This document shows positions 1 through 7,146 of a stretch of DNA of 46,930 bases, one piece after another; position 1 is the stretch's first letter; every line of letters starts with the position of its first letter. A model generated the notes under the pieces. The model was not told the DNA's origin. It ran no database searches and saw only the letters and a list, made by a program, of their open reading frames with translations. Origin of the DNA: Burkholderia singularis (GTDB taxonomy: Bacteria; Pseudomonadota; Gammaproteobacteria; Burkholderiales; Burkholderiaceae); the NCBI RefSeq assembly GCF_900176645.1, contig NZ_FXAN01000065.1, positions 1 to 46,930 of the forward strand, given 5' to 3'. A program made the translations under genes and the position numbers.

Positions 1-76
1 AACGCCAAGGATTGGCAAACGCTGTTCGCCCCGGCCGGCTGGCCGGGGCGAACAGCGTTTGCCAATCCTTGGCGTT
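1..76. repeat. Perfect 36-bp inverted repeat at the window edge
   Basis: Bases 1-36 are the exact reverse complement of 41-76, with a 4-base loop (GGCT) at 37-40. The right arm reads on the minus strand as a sensible part of hpnL (codons 74-85, Asn-Ala-Lys-Asp-Trp-Gln...). The left arm is only its mirror image and would encode an unrelated tail. A flawless fold-back that coincides with the first base of the sequence is typical of a contig-end assembly or library artefact, although a real palindrome cannot be excluded. Confidence 0.9.
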
Positions 77-295
77 GGCGAGCATCGGCAGCAGATGCGC
101 AGCGGCGGCGATGACGAGCCCGGCGCCCGCGGCGCGCATCAACGCAAGCACGGCAGCGGGGTTGTCGCGCGCGACGAGCCAGAGCGAGAGCGCGAGGCCG
201 GCGAGCGCCGCGATACGCCCGGCGTGCTTGAGCGCACGCCGGCGCGGCGCGTGCGGCTGTATCGGCGTTTGTTGCGGAATCGATTCGTTTGGCAT
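1..295 (-). CDS. hpnL: HpnL-like hopanoid-associated membrane protein (N-terminal part, cut by window edge)
   Basis: The start is ATG at 295. About 73 codons look genuine before the terminal inverted repeat begins at base 76. The N-terminus carries a basic stretch (Pro-Arg-Arg-Arg-Ala-Leu-Lys) followed by two hydrophobic segments, as in the lysylphosphatidylglycerol-synthase-type transmembrane family to which HpnL belongs. It lies 28 bases downstream of hpnI on the same strand, which supports the assignment. HpnL proteins are integral inner-membrane proteins of hopanoid gene clusters, and their biochemical role is not settled. The reading frame stays open through the hairpin to base 2, but residues after about 85 are probably not real. 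The identification rests on a short fragment plus context. Confidence 0.6.
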   Translation of the reverse strand, partial: MPNESIPQQTPIQPHAPRRRALKHAGRIAALAGLALSLWLVARDNPAAVLALMRAAGAGLVIAAAAHLLPMLANAKDWQTLFAPASRPGRTAFANPWR

Positions 296-323
296 GACGA
301 AGTAATGCGACGGGCCGGCGGCG

Positions 324-1583
324 CTATGCGTTCGAACGTTTTTCGGGGGCGGGGCACAAGCGGCCCTCGCGATCGACATCGAAACTCAAGCCGCGCCAGA
401 TCACGCGTGACGACGAGAAACTCGTGACGAAGACGCCGAATGCGACCAGATCGGCAAGCGGCAGCAGCCACAGGTCGCGCACCGGCTGCCGCACGGCGCG
501 ATCGGTTGCGTATTTGGCGGCCAGGCGTGCGGCAAGCGCGATCGGCACGAGCGGCCAGGACCACCACGCGCCGTCGGACAGCACGGCGCTCAACAGGGCG
601 AGCGCGAACGGATGCGTGACGATCAGGCCGAGATGGCCGCGCGGATCGACGGCGCGAATCGTGCGGCTCCAGCGCAGTTCGTGCGTGGCGAGCCGTCTCG
701 CGCTCGTTTCGACGCAGCCGTGCTCGATGACGAACGGCGGCACCGATACGCGCTCGCCGTGCGCGCGCACCGCTTCACCGATCGCATGATCCTCCGCGAG
801 ATGGTGTGCGAATTGCGTGAGACCACCGATTGCATCGAGCGTGGCGCGGCGCATCGCGATGGTCTGCCCAAAGCACGGACGCGCGAGCTTGAGCGCGAGG
901 CCCGTGACGACGCCGGGCAGGAAATGATGATTGGTCACGAGCGACTCGATGCGCGGCCAGAAGCCCGGATCGGGCCGGCCGCGGTACGCGCAGGTCACGA
1001 GCCCGACGCCGGGCTGTTCGAGTTCACCGACGACGTGGCGCACGTAATCGGGGCCGACGCTCACGTCGCTGTCCGCGAAGATCAGCAGATCGTGCATGGC
1101 GGCGGGCAGCATGTTGACGAGGTTGGCGATCTTGCGGTTCGGGCCGTATAGGCGCGCGTCGGCGATCGTCGTCACGCGCGCGTGCGGAAAGGCGTGGCAT
1201 AACGCTTCGACGGCGCGCAGCGCGGGGTCGTTGCGGTCGTGCACGCCGAACAGGAACTGGATCGGACCGTCATAGCGCTGCTCGCAGAAGCTCGCGAGAT
1301 TCGCGAACAGCGCTTGCTCGGTGCCATGCAGCGGCTTGACGATCGTCACCGGTGGACAATGCCGCGGCTCGTGTGGCGCGCGCGCAAAGAAGTGCCGCGT
1401 GAGCGCACCCGCCAGCAACGTGTAGACGCAGCCGAGCAGCGCGCTCAGCGCGCAGAGCGCCGCGAGCATCGCCGCGAGCTGCGAGGCGATGCTCGCGGCG
1501 GTGTGCCGGATATCGCCGAACGAGAACAACTCAACCGCAAGCAGCGCGGCAATTGCAACGGTGAGCCAAGCGCGCGTCCTCAT
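324..1583 (-). CDS. hpnI: Hopanoid glycosyltransferase HpnI (419 aa)
   Basis: This is a family-2 glycosyltransferase of the hopanoid pathway. HpnI is known to transfer N-acetylglucosamine to bacteriohopanetetrol, the first step towards the cyclitol ether head group completed by HpnK and HpnJ. Visible features are N-terminal hydrophobic segments (about residues 5-22 and 34-62), a GT-A nucleotide-binding start (Pro-Val-Thr-Ile-Val-Lys-Pro, about 78-84), the metal-binding Asp-Ser-Asp at 171-173, an acceptor-side Glu-Asp-His, an Arg-Trp motif in place of QxxRW, and C-terminal membrane segments. I chose the ATG at 1583 because a GGGGGA ribosome site precedes it and the protein begins with a proper hydrophobic N-terminus. 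The frame is open upstream to 2099, but that stretch does not look coding. hpnL follows on the same strand. Confidence 0.85.
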   Translation of the reverse strand: MRTRAWLTVAIAALLAVELFSFGDIRHTAASIASQLAAMLAALCALSALLGCVYTLLAGALTRHFFARAPHEPRHCPPVTIVKPLHGTEQALFANLASFCEQRYDGPIQFLFGVHDRNDPALRAVEALCHAFPHARVTTIADARLYGPNRKIANLVNMLPAAMHDLLIFADSDVSVGPDYVRHVVGELEQPGVGLVTCAYRGRPDPGFWPRIESLVTNHHFLPGVVTGLALKLARPCFGQTIAMRRATLDAIGGLTQFAHHLAEDHAIGEAVRAHGERVSVPPFVIEHGCVETSARRLATHELRWSRTIRAVDPRGHLGLIVTHPFALALLSAVLSDGAWWSWPLVPIALAARLAAKYATDRAVRQPVRDLWLLPLADLVAFGVFVTSFSSSRVIWRGLSFDVDREGRLCPAPEKRSNA

Positions 1584-2235
1584 CGTGCAATCCCCCGTGC
1601 GAATGGGCGCGCGTGGGCGGTGGCATGCGTGTCTGGGCGGCTGGAACGGCGAACGGCGAGGGCGACGGGGACCAAGCTGATAGCTCCGCGTGAATGCGAC
1701 TCTCATCGGCAGGGGCCGGGCAGAACGGCCGAGCGTATCGAGCGTTCGTTCCAGCATGCCGTATCCGGCCATGCGAGGCAAGGGCGACGTCTCGCTGCGA
1801 TGGCGCGCTTTGTTTGCACGAGGCCGAAGGGGCCACGATAAAGCGCGAAGCCGACTTTCCGATGACGCGTGAATGACAAATTGCTTCGGATTGCCTGACA
1901 AATCGTCGATGGCGTGCTGCGTTGGCCGCGCTTGTTCATGCCGCGGCGTGGCGAGTTTGCCGGCATGCCGAGGGGCAGTTCGGCGGATTGGCGCGCATAG
2001 GAGAGGGCCAGCCGGGGACCAGCGCCAGGCCGCATGTCTCATCTTCCGATCGCGACAAACGGTGGCCTGCCGTGACATACGCGACGCGCGCGGACCCACG
2101 TAGCTGCCGCAGTCGAACAGTTTGCCGTTTTACTTCGCTTGCAAAGTTCTTTTTCGGAACCTACGATATCAACCGTGTCATTGAAGAATGATTCGTTTTT
2201 TGATGGTTTTGTCGGTTTAGCCGGAGAATCGCAAC
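1584..2235. other. 652-nt intergenic region between divergent hpnI and oxidoreductase genes
   Basis: Open frames run through this region but have no convincing coding character, ribosome sites or recognisable protein. Its right end (2100-2235) is AT-richer and holds a plausible plus-strand promoter. The left end should contain the hpnI promoter on the minus strand, which I could not place. Confidence 0.5.
2139..2167 (+). promoter_or_regulatory. Sigma-70-like promoter for the OYE-family gene
   Basis: TTGCAA (2139-2144) and TACGAT (2162-2167) are separated by 17 bases in the AT-rich stretch before the gene at 2236. An imperfect dyad (GTTC...GGAAC) fills the spacer and could be an operator. Confidence 0.45.
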
Positions 2236-3534
2236 ATGCCAGATCCAGACCCGAATATGAGCGCAGTGCTGTCGCAACCGCTCACGTTGCCCAACGGCAC
2301 GGTGTTGAAAAATCGTCTCGCGAAATCGGCGCTCACCGAGACGCTCGCCAATGCCGACGGCTGCGTGACATCGGAGTTGATCACGCTGTATCGGCGCTGG
2401 TCGTCTTCGGGAGCGGGGATGCTGTTGACCGGCAACGTGATGATCGATCGCCGTGCGCTCGGCGAGCCGGGCAACGTCGTGATCGAGGACGAGCGTGATC
2501 TGCCGCACCTGCGCGAGTGGGCGGCGGCCGGCACCGCGCATGGCAGCGAATTGTGGATGCAGCTCAATCACCCCGGCAAGCAGGCGATGCGCGGGCTCAA
2601 CCGCGAAACTGTCGCGCCTTCGGCGATCGGTTTCGGACCGAAGCTCGCGCCGTACTTCCCGGTGCCGCGCGCGCTGACGACCGCGCAGATCGACGACATC
2701 ATCACGCGCTTCGGCGCGGCCGCCGCGATCGCCAAGCAAGCGGGCTTTACCGGCGTGCAACTGCACGGCGCGCATGGTTATCTGATCAGCCAGTTTTTGT
2801 CGCCGCATCACAATCAGCGCGATGACGATTGGGGCGGCAACGTCGAGAAGCGCCGCCGCTTCGTGCTTGCCGTGTATCACGAAGTGCGCCGCCGCGTCGG
2901 CCCGGATTTTCCGGTCTCGATCAAGCTGAATTCGGCTGATTTCCAGCGCGGCGGGTTCACCGAGGAAGAGTCGCTCGACGTGATCCGCGCGCTCGCGCAG
3001 GCCGGTATCGATCTCGTGGAAATCTCCGGCGGCACTTATGAGGAACCGGTGATGCAGGTCGGCCAACGCAAGGCGTCGACGCTCGCGCGCGAAGCGTATT
3101 TTTTGGAGTTCGCGGAGAAGGTGCGCGCCGAGGTTAGCGTGCCGCTGATGGTCACGGGCGGATTTCGTAGCCTTGCCGGGATGACGGCGCCATTGCGCGC
3201 CGGTGCACTCGATTTGATCGGCCTCGGCCGTATTTTCACGATCGAGCCGGATGCGCCGGCGCGGCTGCTGCGCGGCGAGGAAACGCTTCATCGCATCAAG
3301 CCGCTCACCACGGGCATCAAATATTTCGACAGTCTCGGCTCGCTCGAAGTCACGTGGTATTCGCGACAAATGCATCGGATTGCCAAAGGCCGCCGTCCGA
3401 TTCCGGACGAAAGCGGATTGAAGTCTTTTCTGATCGAGCTTGCGGCGAGGGGGTTCCAGATCTGGAAGACGCAGCGGTTGCGCGCGTCGTCGGAGGGGGA
3501 CGGCGTAAAAGGGCCGTGTAAAGGAGCGGCGTAA
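2236..3534 (+). CDS. NADH:flavin oxidoreductase, old yellow enzyme family (432 aa)
   Basis: This is an FMN-dependent TIM-barrel oxidoreductase of the OYE/2,4-dienoyl-CoA-reductase-like family, which reduces activated C=C bonds with NAD(P)H. The N-terminal FMN-barrel segment (Leu-Pro-Asn-Gly-Thr...Lys-Asn-Arg), a Gln-Leu-Asn-His-Pro-Gly strand and the family signature around HGAHGYLISQFLSP are clear. So are the late strand Pro-Leu-Met-Val-Thr-Gly-Gly and the phosphate-binding Ile-Gly-Leu-Gly-Arg. At about 430 residues it is a single-domain member, without the C-terminal Fe-S/FAD-NAD module of dienoyl-CoA reductases. GGAGAA lies 8 bases before the ATG; Met8 is an alternative start. It stands alone and its physiological substrate cannot be read from the sequence. 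Confidence 0.85.
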   Translation: MPDPDPNMSAVLSQPLTLPNGTVLKNRLAKSALTETLANADGCVTSELITLYRRWSSSGAGMLLTGNVMIDRRALGEPGNVVIEDERDLPHLREWAAAGTAHGSELWMQLNHPGKQAMRGLNRETVAPSAIGFGPKLAPYFPVPRALTTAQIDDIITRFGAAAAIAKQAGFTGVQLHGAHGYLISQFLSPHHNQRDDDWGGNVEKRRRFVLAVYHEVRRRVGPDFPVSIKLNSADFQRGGFTEEESLDVIRALAQAGIDLVEISGGTYEEPVMQVGQRKASTLAREAYFLEFAEKVRAEVSVPLMVTGGFRSLAGMTAPLRAGALDLIGLGRIFTIEPDAPARLLRGEETLHRIKPLTTGIKYFDSLGSLEVTWYSRQMHRIAKGRRPIPDESGLKSFLIELAARGFQIWKTQRLRASSEGDGVKGPCKGAA

Positions 3535-3905
3535 AAGGGAGGGCGCGGGCACGGTGGCCGTGCCCAGCGTGTGCGGTGCGCTGATTGTCGAGGCAGGCTC
3601 AAGCGCACGCCGCTCGAGTGCAAGGTGCGCGGCCATTCTGGCAAATGACCGGCCGCGCGGTTTGACCTACGCCCGGCTTGGCGCGTCGAGGTGAAGGGCG
3701 GCCCGGCATGGCTTGTGCGGCCGCTGCGCGCGTTGGCCGATGCCAGGTTTGCGCGGGGTTGGCGGCGGTGCTATCCGCTTACGCTGTTGATCCGGCGTCG
3801 GTGCGGAGCTTCGCCCTCGGCCAAGCCATCGTCGTCAACCGGAACCGGCGCCGCGTCACCGCTGTGCATACCCAACCGCTCCACGGCGAGCGTCCCGCCG
3901 TCGGA
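3535..3905. other. 371-nt convergent intergenic region with a terminator-like hairpin
   Basis: This lies between the ends of the OYE gene and the OprB gene. An 8-bp perfect stem (GGGCACGG/CCGTGCCC, 3547-3565, 3-base loop) starts 13 bases after the OYE stop codon. It has no T-tract, so it may act as a processing or Rho-linked site rather than a classical terminator. Nothing else is recognisable. Confidence 0.5.
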
Positions 3906-5507
3906 TCAGAACACAATCGTCGTGCGCAGCCCGATGATCGCCTCGTTGCCGATCCGTGCGCCCGGTTCGTTCGGATTCGGGATGCCGCCGCCCGGCCGGA
4001 ATACATACTGAAAGTCCGCCTGCAATTGCCACCACGGCGTTACCTGATATTGGTAAGTCGCTTCGAGCAGGGTCTCGGCGCGGCGCACGGGATAGCCGGG
4101 CGTCGTGTAGACGCCGGTATCGCCGTCGAATCCGCGTGCGCGCGAGCCGAGCTTCGCGTAGCCGATCGCAACGCCGGCCGTGTCGTTGTCGCGGCCCGCG
4201 AACGGCGCCTTCAGCGTGACGCCGGCATTGAACGCGAAATCGACCTGATTGCGATCGCCCGGCGCGCCCATGACGCGCGCGAACACGTTCAGCGAGCGTG
4301 GGCTGTCCGCGCTCGGCCGCCACACCATCTGATCGGCGAGTGCATAGAAACCGTAATTGCCGCGATGCGTCGCGGGCGCGCCGTTGCTTGCCGGACTCGC
4401 GAGCGGCACGCCGTTCGTGTCGTAGCGCGGATCGTCGAAACGCTCGGTGTTGTACCAGAAGCCGAGCTTGTACATGCCCGGCAGGCCGGCGGGCGGCGGC
4501 GCTTTCGAGTCGGCGGGCGGCGCGTTGAGCGCGTACTGCAACTCGCCGATGAAGAGCGCGCCATTGCCCAGATTGAAGTTCGTGCCGTGACGGTTGAGTT
4601 GCTGGGGATCGCCCGGACCGCCTGCCGGATTGCCGTCGAACACGCCCGCCATCACCGTCCATGCATCAGACGCCTTCACGCGCAGCCGCACGCCGAGCGA
4701 CGACAGCGGATAGGCGGGGCCGCCCGCCGGCATGTCGGTGGACGGCAGCACCGGCCAGCCGAAGGTCGCGTTGATGAAGGTGCTGGCGTACTGGCTCACC
4801 ATGAATTCCTGGTCGAGACTCTGCTGGCCGATCTTCACGTCCGCGCGGCCGCCCGCGAACGCTTGCTGATACCACAGCTCCCAGAGGCGCGTCGTCGATT
4901 CCGCCTCGATGCCGGTTGCTGTCTGCAGCAATTGCAAGTTGCGCTGCGTCAGGTTCGTGCCGTGGATCTGCAGCGCGGAGACGTTGAACGTGCCGCCCGG
5001 CAGGCCGAATGCCTTGTCGGTATCGACGCTGAAACCGAATTGCGTGAGGCCGTCGTAGGCGCCGCCGCGTTTGGTGCCGCCCGACAGGTTGGTCAGATAT
5101 TCGCTGGTTTCCTGCAAGTTGAGCGTGATGCCGTGATCGCCGAGCTTACTGCGCAGGCCCCCCATATCGCCGAGCAGATTCGAGCGTTCCCAGAAGCCGG
5201 TTGGCGCAGGCGCTTCGGCGGGCGGATCGCCCGGCGCGGGGGCGGGGTGCGCATCGGGCGCGGCTTGCGCGCGTTGCGCGGCGGATGAGCCGTCAGCGGC
5301 CCCGGCCGTTGCAGCCTGAGCCTGGTCCGCTGCGGCCGGCGTAGGCGCGGCGTGGCCGGCTGATGCCGGCGCGGCGTTGTCGGGCGTTGCCGGCGTGGCG
5401 TTTGCCGTTTGCGCGAGCGCCGGCTGCGCGACGCCGAGCGACAGCAGCAACGGCAGGCCGGTGACGACGCCGGATTTTGCGAGCAGGTGATGAATGGTTT
5501 TCTTCAT
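3906..5507 (-). CDS. OprB-family carbohydrate/ion porin (533 aa)
   Basis: This is an outer-membrane porin of the OprB (carbohydrate-selective) family. It has a cleavable signal peptide (Met-Lys-Lys-Thr..., hydrophobic core, cleavage after Ala-Leu-Ala at about residue 32). An unusually long Ala/Pro-rich linker follows (about 33-100), and then the barrel begins with the family-typical Phe-Trp-Glu-Arg-Ser-Asn-Leu-Leu-Gly-Asp. The protein ends in Phe, the usual outer-membrane assembly signal. OprB proteins classically admit glucose and other sugars, but relatives can pass inorganic ions. Because this gene sits back-to-back with an NRAMP-type metal transporter, an ion-related role is worth considering (inference). 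A small membrane-protein gene lies 100 bases upstream on the same strand, so the two are probably cotranscribed. Confidence 0.85.
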   Translation of the reverse strand: MKKTIHHLLAKSGVVTGLPLLLSLGVAQPALAQTANATPATPDNAAPASAGHAAPTPAAADQAQAATAGAADGSSAAQRAQAAPDAHPAPAPGDPPAEAPAPTGFWERSNLLGDMGGLRSKLGDHGITLNLQETSEYLTNLSGGTKRGGAYDGLTQFGFSVDTDKAFGLPGGTFNVSALQIHGTNLTQRNLQLLQTATGIEAESTTRLWELWYQQAFAGGRADVKIGQQSLDQEFMVSQYASTFINATFGWPVLPSTDMPAGGPAYPLSSLGVRLRVKASDAWTVMAGVFDGNPAGGPGDPQQLNRHGTNFNLGNGALFIGELQYALNAPPADSKAPPPAGLPGMYKLGFWYNTERFDDPRYDTNGVPLASPASNGAPATHRGNYGFYALADQMVWRPSADSPRSLNVFARVMGAPGDRNQVDFAFNAGVTLKAPFAGRDNDTAGVAIGYAKLGSRARGFDGDTGVYTTPGYPVRRAETLLEATYQYQVTPWWQLQADFQYVFRPGGGIPNPNEPGARIGNEAIIGLRTTIVF

Positions 5508-5607
5508 GACGAATCGTTGCTTGTTGAACTGAAGCGCCCGGGCATGGCGGCCGCCTGCCGCTCGGAGAAGCCCGCCGGCCGCGGCAAACCGGTGGCTGGC
5601 TGGCGGC

Positions 5608-5868
5608 CTAGGAGAACCACCAGCTTATGCGAATCGATTGATGCAGGCCGATGCGAAAGCTTGCTTGAATCAACAGCGCCGCGAACGCGATTGCGAATGC
5701 GGCGGCCGCGACGATTGCCCACGCCGCGGGCCACGCGCGATGATCGGCGCGTGGCGGCAAGTCGTGGCCTGCGGGTTGCGCAAGCGGCGGGATGGCCGAA
5801 ATGCCGCGCCGGCGGATAGGCGGATCGGCATATCGCCTGAGTTTGGCGATAACGAATGGAACAAGCAT
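5608..5868 (-). CDS. Small single-pass membrane protein (86 aa), unknown function
   Basis: I do not recognise this protein. It has a convincing ribosome site (GGGAG, 7 bases before the ATG at 5868), a hydrophobic start, a Pro/Arg-rich middle and one strong transmembrane segment (about residues 50-72, Ala/Ile/Phe-rich), ending in Trp-Trp-Phe-Ser. It lies between a roughly 270-nt structured leader and the OprB porin gene, all on the minus strand, so it is probably the first gene of that transcript. It could be a small accessory protein for the porin or for transport. The alternative is a chance frame, but the ribosome site and the clean membrane segment argue against that. Confidence 0.5.
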   Translation of the reverse strand: MLVPFVIAKLRRYADPPIRRRGISAIPPLAQPAGHDLPPRADHRAWPAAWAIVAAAAFAIAFAALLIQASFRIGLHQSIRISWWFS

Positions 5869-6140
5869 GACTGCGCTCCCGTGCGCAGCGGCGCACGTTG
5901 GACGATACGTGACGTCGCCCGCCCGGCGGGACGGCTGACGACGAAACAGAGCAAGCGTGCTGCGTGCGGCCGGACAGGCGAAAGCCGTCGGCGATGAAGC
6001 GCGCTAACCCGACTGGTGCGAGTTAGCGGCGAAGGAAACCCAAGCGGCTATCTCGCGATGACGCGGCCGGCATGAACCGGCTTCAGATTTTCACTACTAG
6101 GGCACGTGTCCACGTGGGACGCTCCTTCGGTAAAGAATTG
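5869..6140 (-). promoter_or_regulatory. Long structured 5' leader of the small-protein/OprB transcript
   Basis: The predicted transcript starts near 6140, which leaves about 270 nt of leader before the ATG at 5868. It contains several clean stems: GTCC/GGAC (6108-6120), GCCGG/CCGGC (6066-6081), and CGCTAAC/GTTAGCG with a 13-base loop (6002-6028). I compared it with the consensus features I know for TPP, FMN, cobalamin, yybP-ykoY, M-box, guanidine and fluoride riboswitches and found no match. A 16-codon ORF can be read inside it (start at 6074) but has only a weak ribosome site. Confidence 0.4.
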
Positions 6141-6146
6141 CGGCGG

Positions 6147-6176
6147 ATTGTATGCGGCCTATCGATACGCATGCAA
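6147..6176 (-). promoter_or_regulatory. Sigma-70-like promoter driving the leader/OprB unit
   Basis: On the minus strand, TTGCAT (6176-6171) and TACAAT (6152-6147) are separated by 18 bases, which puts the start near 6140. The surrounding DNA is AT-rich compared with the window. Confidence 0.45.
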
Positions 6177-6356
6177 GTAAAAAACGAATAAAAATGCCGA
6201 GCCGGCCGGCATACGTTCGCGGTGCCTGCGTTTTTGGCCGGGTTTGCATGCGACACGGCGCGCGCGGCATTGAAAGCATCGGGCTCGATTTCATTGCCTC
6301 AAAACTTACAGCCGACGCGCGGCGCGAAATTTTTTTGCGATACCAATCATTGGCGA

Positions 6357-6386
6357 TTGACTTTCGATCTGCCGCCTACCTAGAAT
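6357..6386 (+). promoter_or_regulatory. Sigma-70-like promoter for the NRAMP leader transcript
   Basis: TTGACT (6357-6362) and TAGAAT (6381-6386) are separated by 18 bases. The start near 6393 gives a 5' end that folds at once: CCATCT (6391-6396) pairs with AGATGG (6401-6406), covering the G-rich stretch before the ATG at 6412. About 500 nt of leader separate this promoter from the first well-supported ORF, at 6898. Confidence 0.45.
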
Positions 6387-6411
6387 CCGGCCATCTCCAC
6401 AGATGGGGCCG

Positions 6412-6528
6412 ATGCCTTGGACACTTGCAGTAGTCGACCTTCGAGCAATTTCTCCGCCTGAACGGCAAGACGTCCGCGCCTTCTTTCCGCCGCCGTCCTG
6501 CCGATCATGCAGACGGTGCGCGCCGTAG
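6412..6528 (+). CDS. Possible upstream leader ORF with PP and PPP runs (38 aa)
   Basis: This is a short frame just downstream of the predicted transcription start. It begins Met-Pro-Trp-Thr-Leu-Ala-Val-Val-Asp and contains Ser-Pro-Pro-Glu, then Phe-Phe-Pro-Pro-Pro-Ser and a Cys/Arg-rich tail. Polyproline codons are typical stall points in regulatory leader peptides. The ribosome site is only a G-run (GGGG) held in the 5' hairpin. It could equally be a chance frame, so I list it as tentative. Confidence 0.25.
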   Translation: MPWTLAVVDLRAISPPERQDVRAFFPPPSCRSCRRCAP

Positions 6529-6742
6529 TACTCCAGTTTCCCTCGTCCGTGCACCCTTGATTCGCGCCGCATGAGCGCTGCGCTTTCGCACGCGCGCATT
6601 CGGCAACGCCGCGAGCCGCTGGCTGGCGGCGCGCGCGCTCGACGCCGCTCACGCCGCGTCGGGCGCCGTGCATGCGCGCGGCTGGCGTATTCGTATCGCG
6701 CGTATGCGCTGGACGATGACCTTTTGAATACAAGGAGCCGAT

Positions 6743-6805
6743 ATGCCGGACAGTGACAGCTATCCCATACGCCCCATCCTGAATCGTTTCGATTTCGATC
6801 ATTAA
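6743..6805 (+). CDS. Candidate regulatory leader peptide (20 aa, acidic/proline N-terminus)
   Basis: A near-ideal ribosome site (AAGGAG, 5 bases before ATG 6743) precedes a 20-codon ORF. The peptide begins Met-Pro-Asp-Ser-Asp-Ser-Tyr-Pro, continues Ile-Arg-Pro-Ile-Leu, and ends Phe-Asp-Phe-Asp-His before TAA. An N-terminal mix of acidic residues and prolines is the hallmark of mgtL-type leader peptides, whose translation aborts at low Mg2+. A 7-bp stem (GGGAAGC 6806-6812 with GCTTCCC 6859-6865) begins directly after the stop codon, as expected for an attenuation or occlusion switch. The residue-level resemblance to MgtL is only in kind, not an alignment. Function is inferred. Confidence 0.45.
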   Translation: MPDSDSYPIRPILNRFDFDH

Positions 6806-6897
6806 GGGAAGCGCGTGGGGCTCGACCGATCGCGCCTCGCGCATGCACCGGGCGCCTAGCTTCCCTCGACGCGAGAACACTCGCCCGGAGCCTCGTC

Positions 6898-7038
6898 ATG
6901 CAATTCGGTCTGCTTCTGTCGCAACTGCCGCACGTTGAAGAATCGCGCCTTCACTACGACGCGATGCTGTCGCTCGATGCCGCGGGCAAGCCGGCACACG
7001 CCACATTCTGGCAGCGCCTGAAAACATTGATTTTCTGA
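6898..7038 (+). CDS. Microprotein of 46 aa upstream of the NRAMP transporter
   Basis: ATG at 6898 follows a GGAG site (7-base spacing). The 46-residue product begins Met-Gln-Phe-Gly-Leu-Leu-Leu-Ser-Gln-Leu, has a charged middle (Val-Glu-Glu-Ser-Arg-Leu-His-Tyr-Asp), and ends in an amphipathic Phe-Trp-Gln-Arg-Leu-Lys-Thr-Leu-Ile-Phe. Its wobble positions are strongly G/C, like neighbouring genes. I do not recognise it. It lies in the same orientation 108 bases before the transporter with a 12-bp hairpin between. It could be a transporter-associated regulator, analogous in position to other transporter microproteins, or a longer leader peptide. Confidence 0.5.
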   Translation: MQFGLLLSQLPHVEESRLHYDAMLSLDAAGKPAHATFWQRLKTLIF

Positions 7039-7053
7039 ACCCGCTGCGCGTTT

Positions 7054-7101
7054 CGACATAGGCAAGCGTTGCCGTCCGGCGGCGCGCGTTTGCCTATGTC
7101 G
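7054..7101 (+). promoter_or_regulatory. 12-bp perfect intercistronic stem-loop before the NRAMP gene
   Basis: CGACATAGGCAA (7054-7065) pairs perfectly with TTGCCTATGTCG (7090-7101), with a GC-rich 24-base apical region that can itself pair. There is no T-tract, so a classical terminator is unlikely. Its place between the microprotein gene and the transporter suggests mRNA processing, stability or translational control. Confidence 0.55.
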
Positions 7102-7146
7102 GCTCAATGCGCCGCTTAACGACTACACACTTATCGGAGTAACAGC

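Noticed and set aside
1703..2035. 110-codon minus-strand frame upstream of hpnI
   Set aside because: It has no ribosome site, unordered composition and an overlap with several other weak frames; noncoding is more likely.
6571..6756. 61-codon Arg-rich frame in the NRAMP leader
   Set aside because: Composition is that of GC-rich noncoding DNA and it overlaps the better-supported 20-codon leader peptide.
5869..7146. yybP-ykoY or M-box riboswitch upstream of the cation transporter
   Set aside because: I searched by eye for the conserved core segments on both strands and did not find them.
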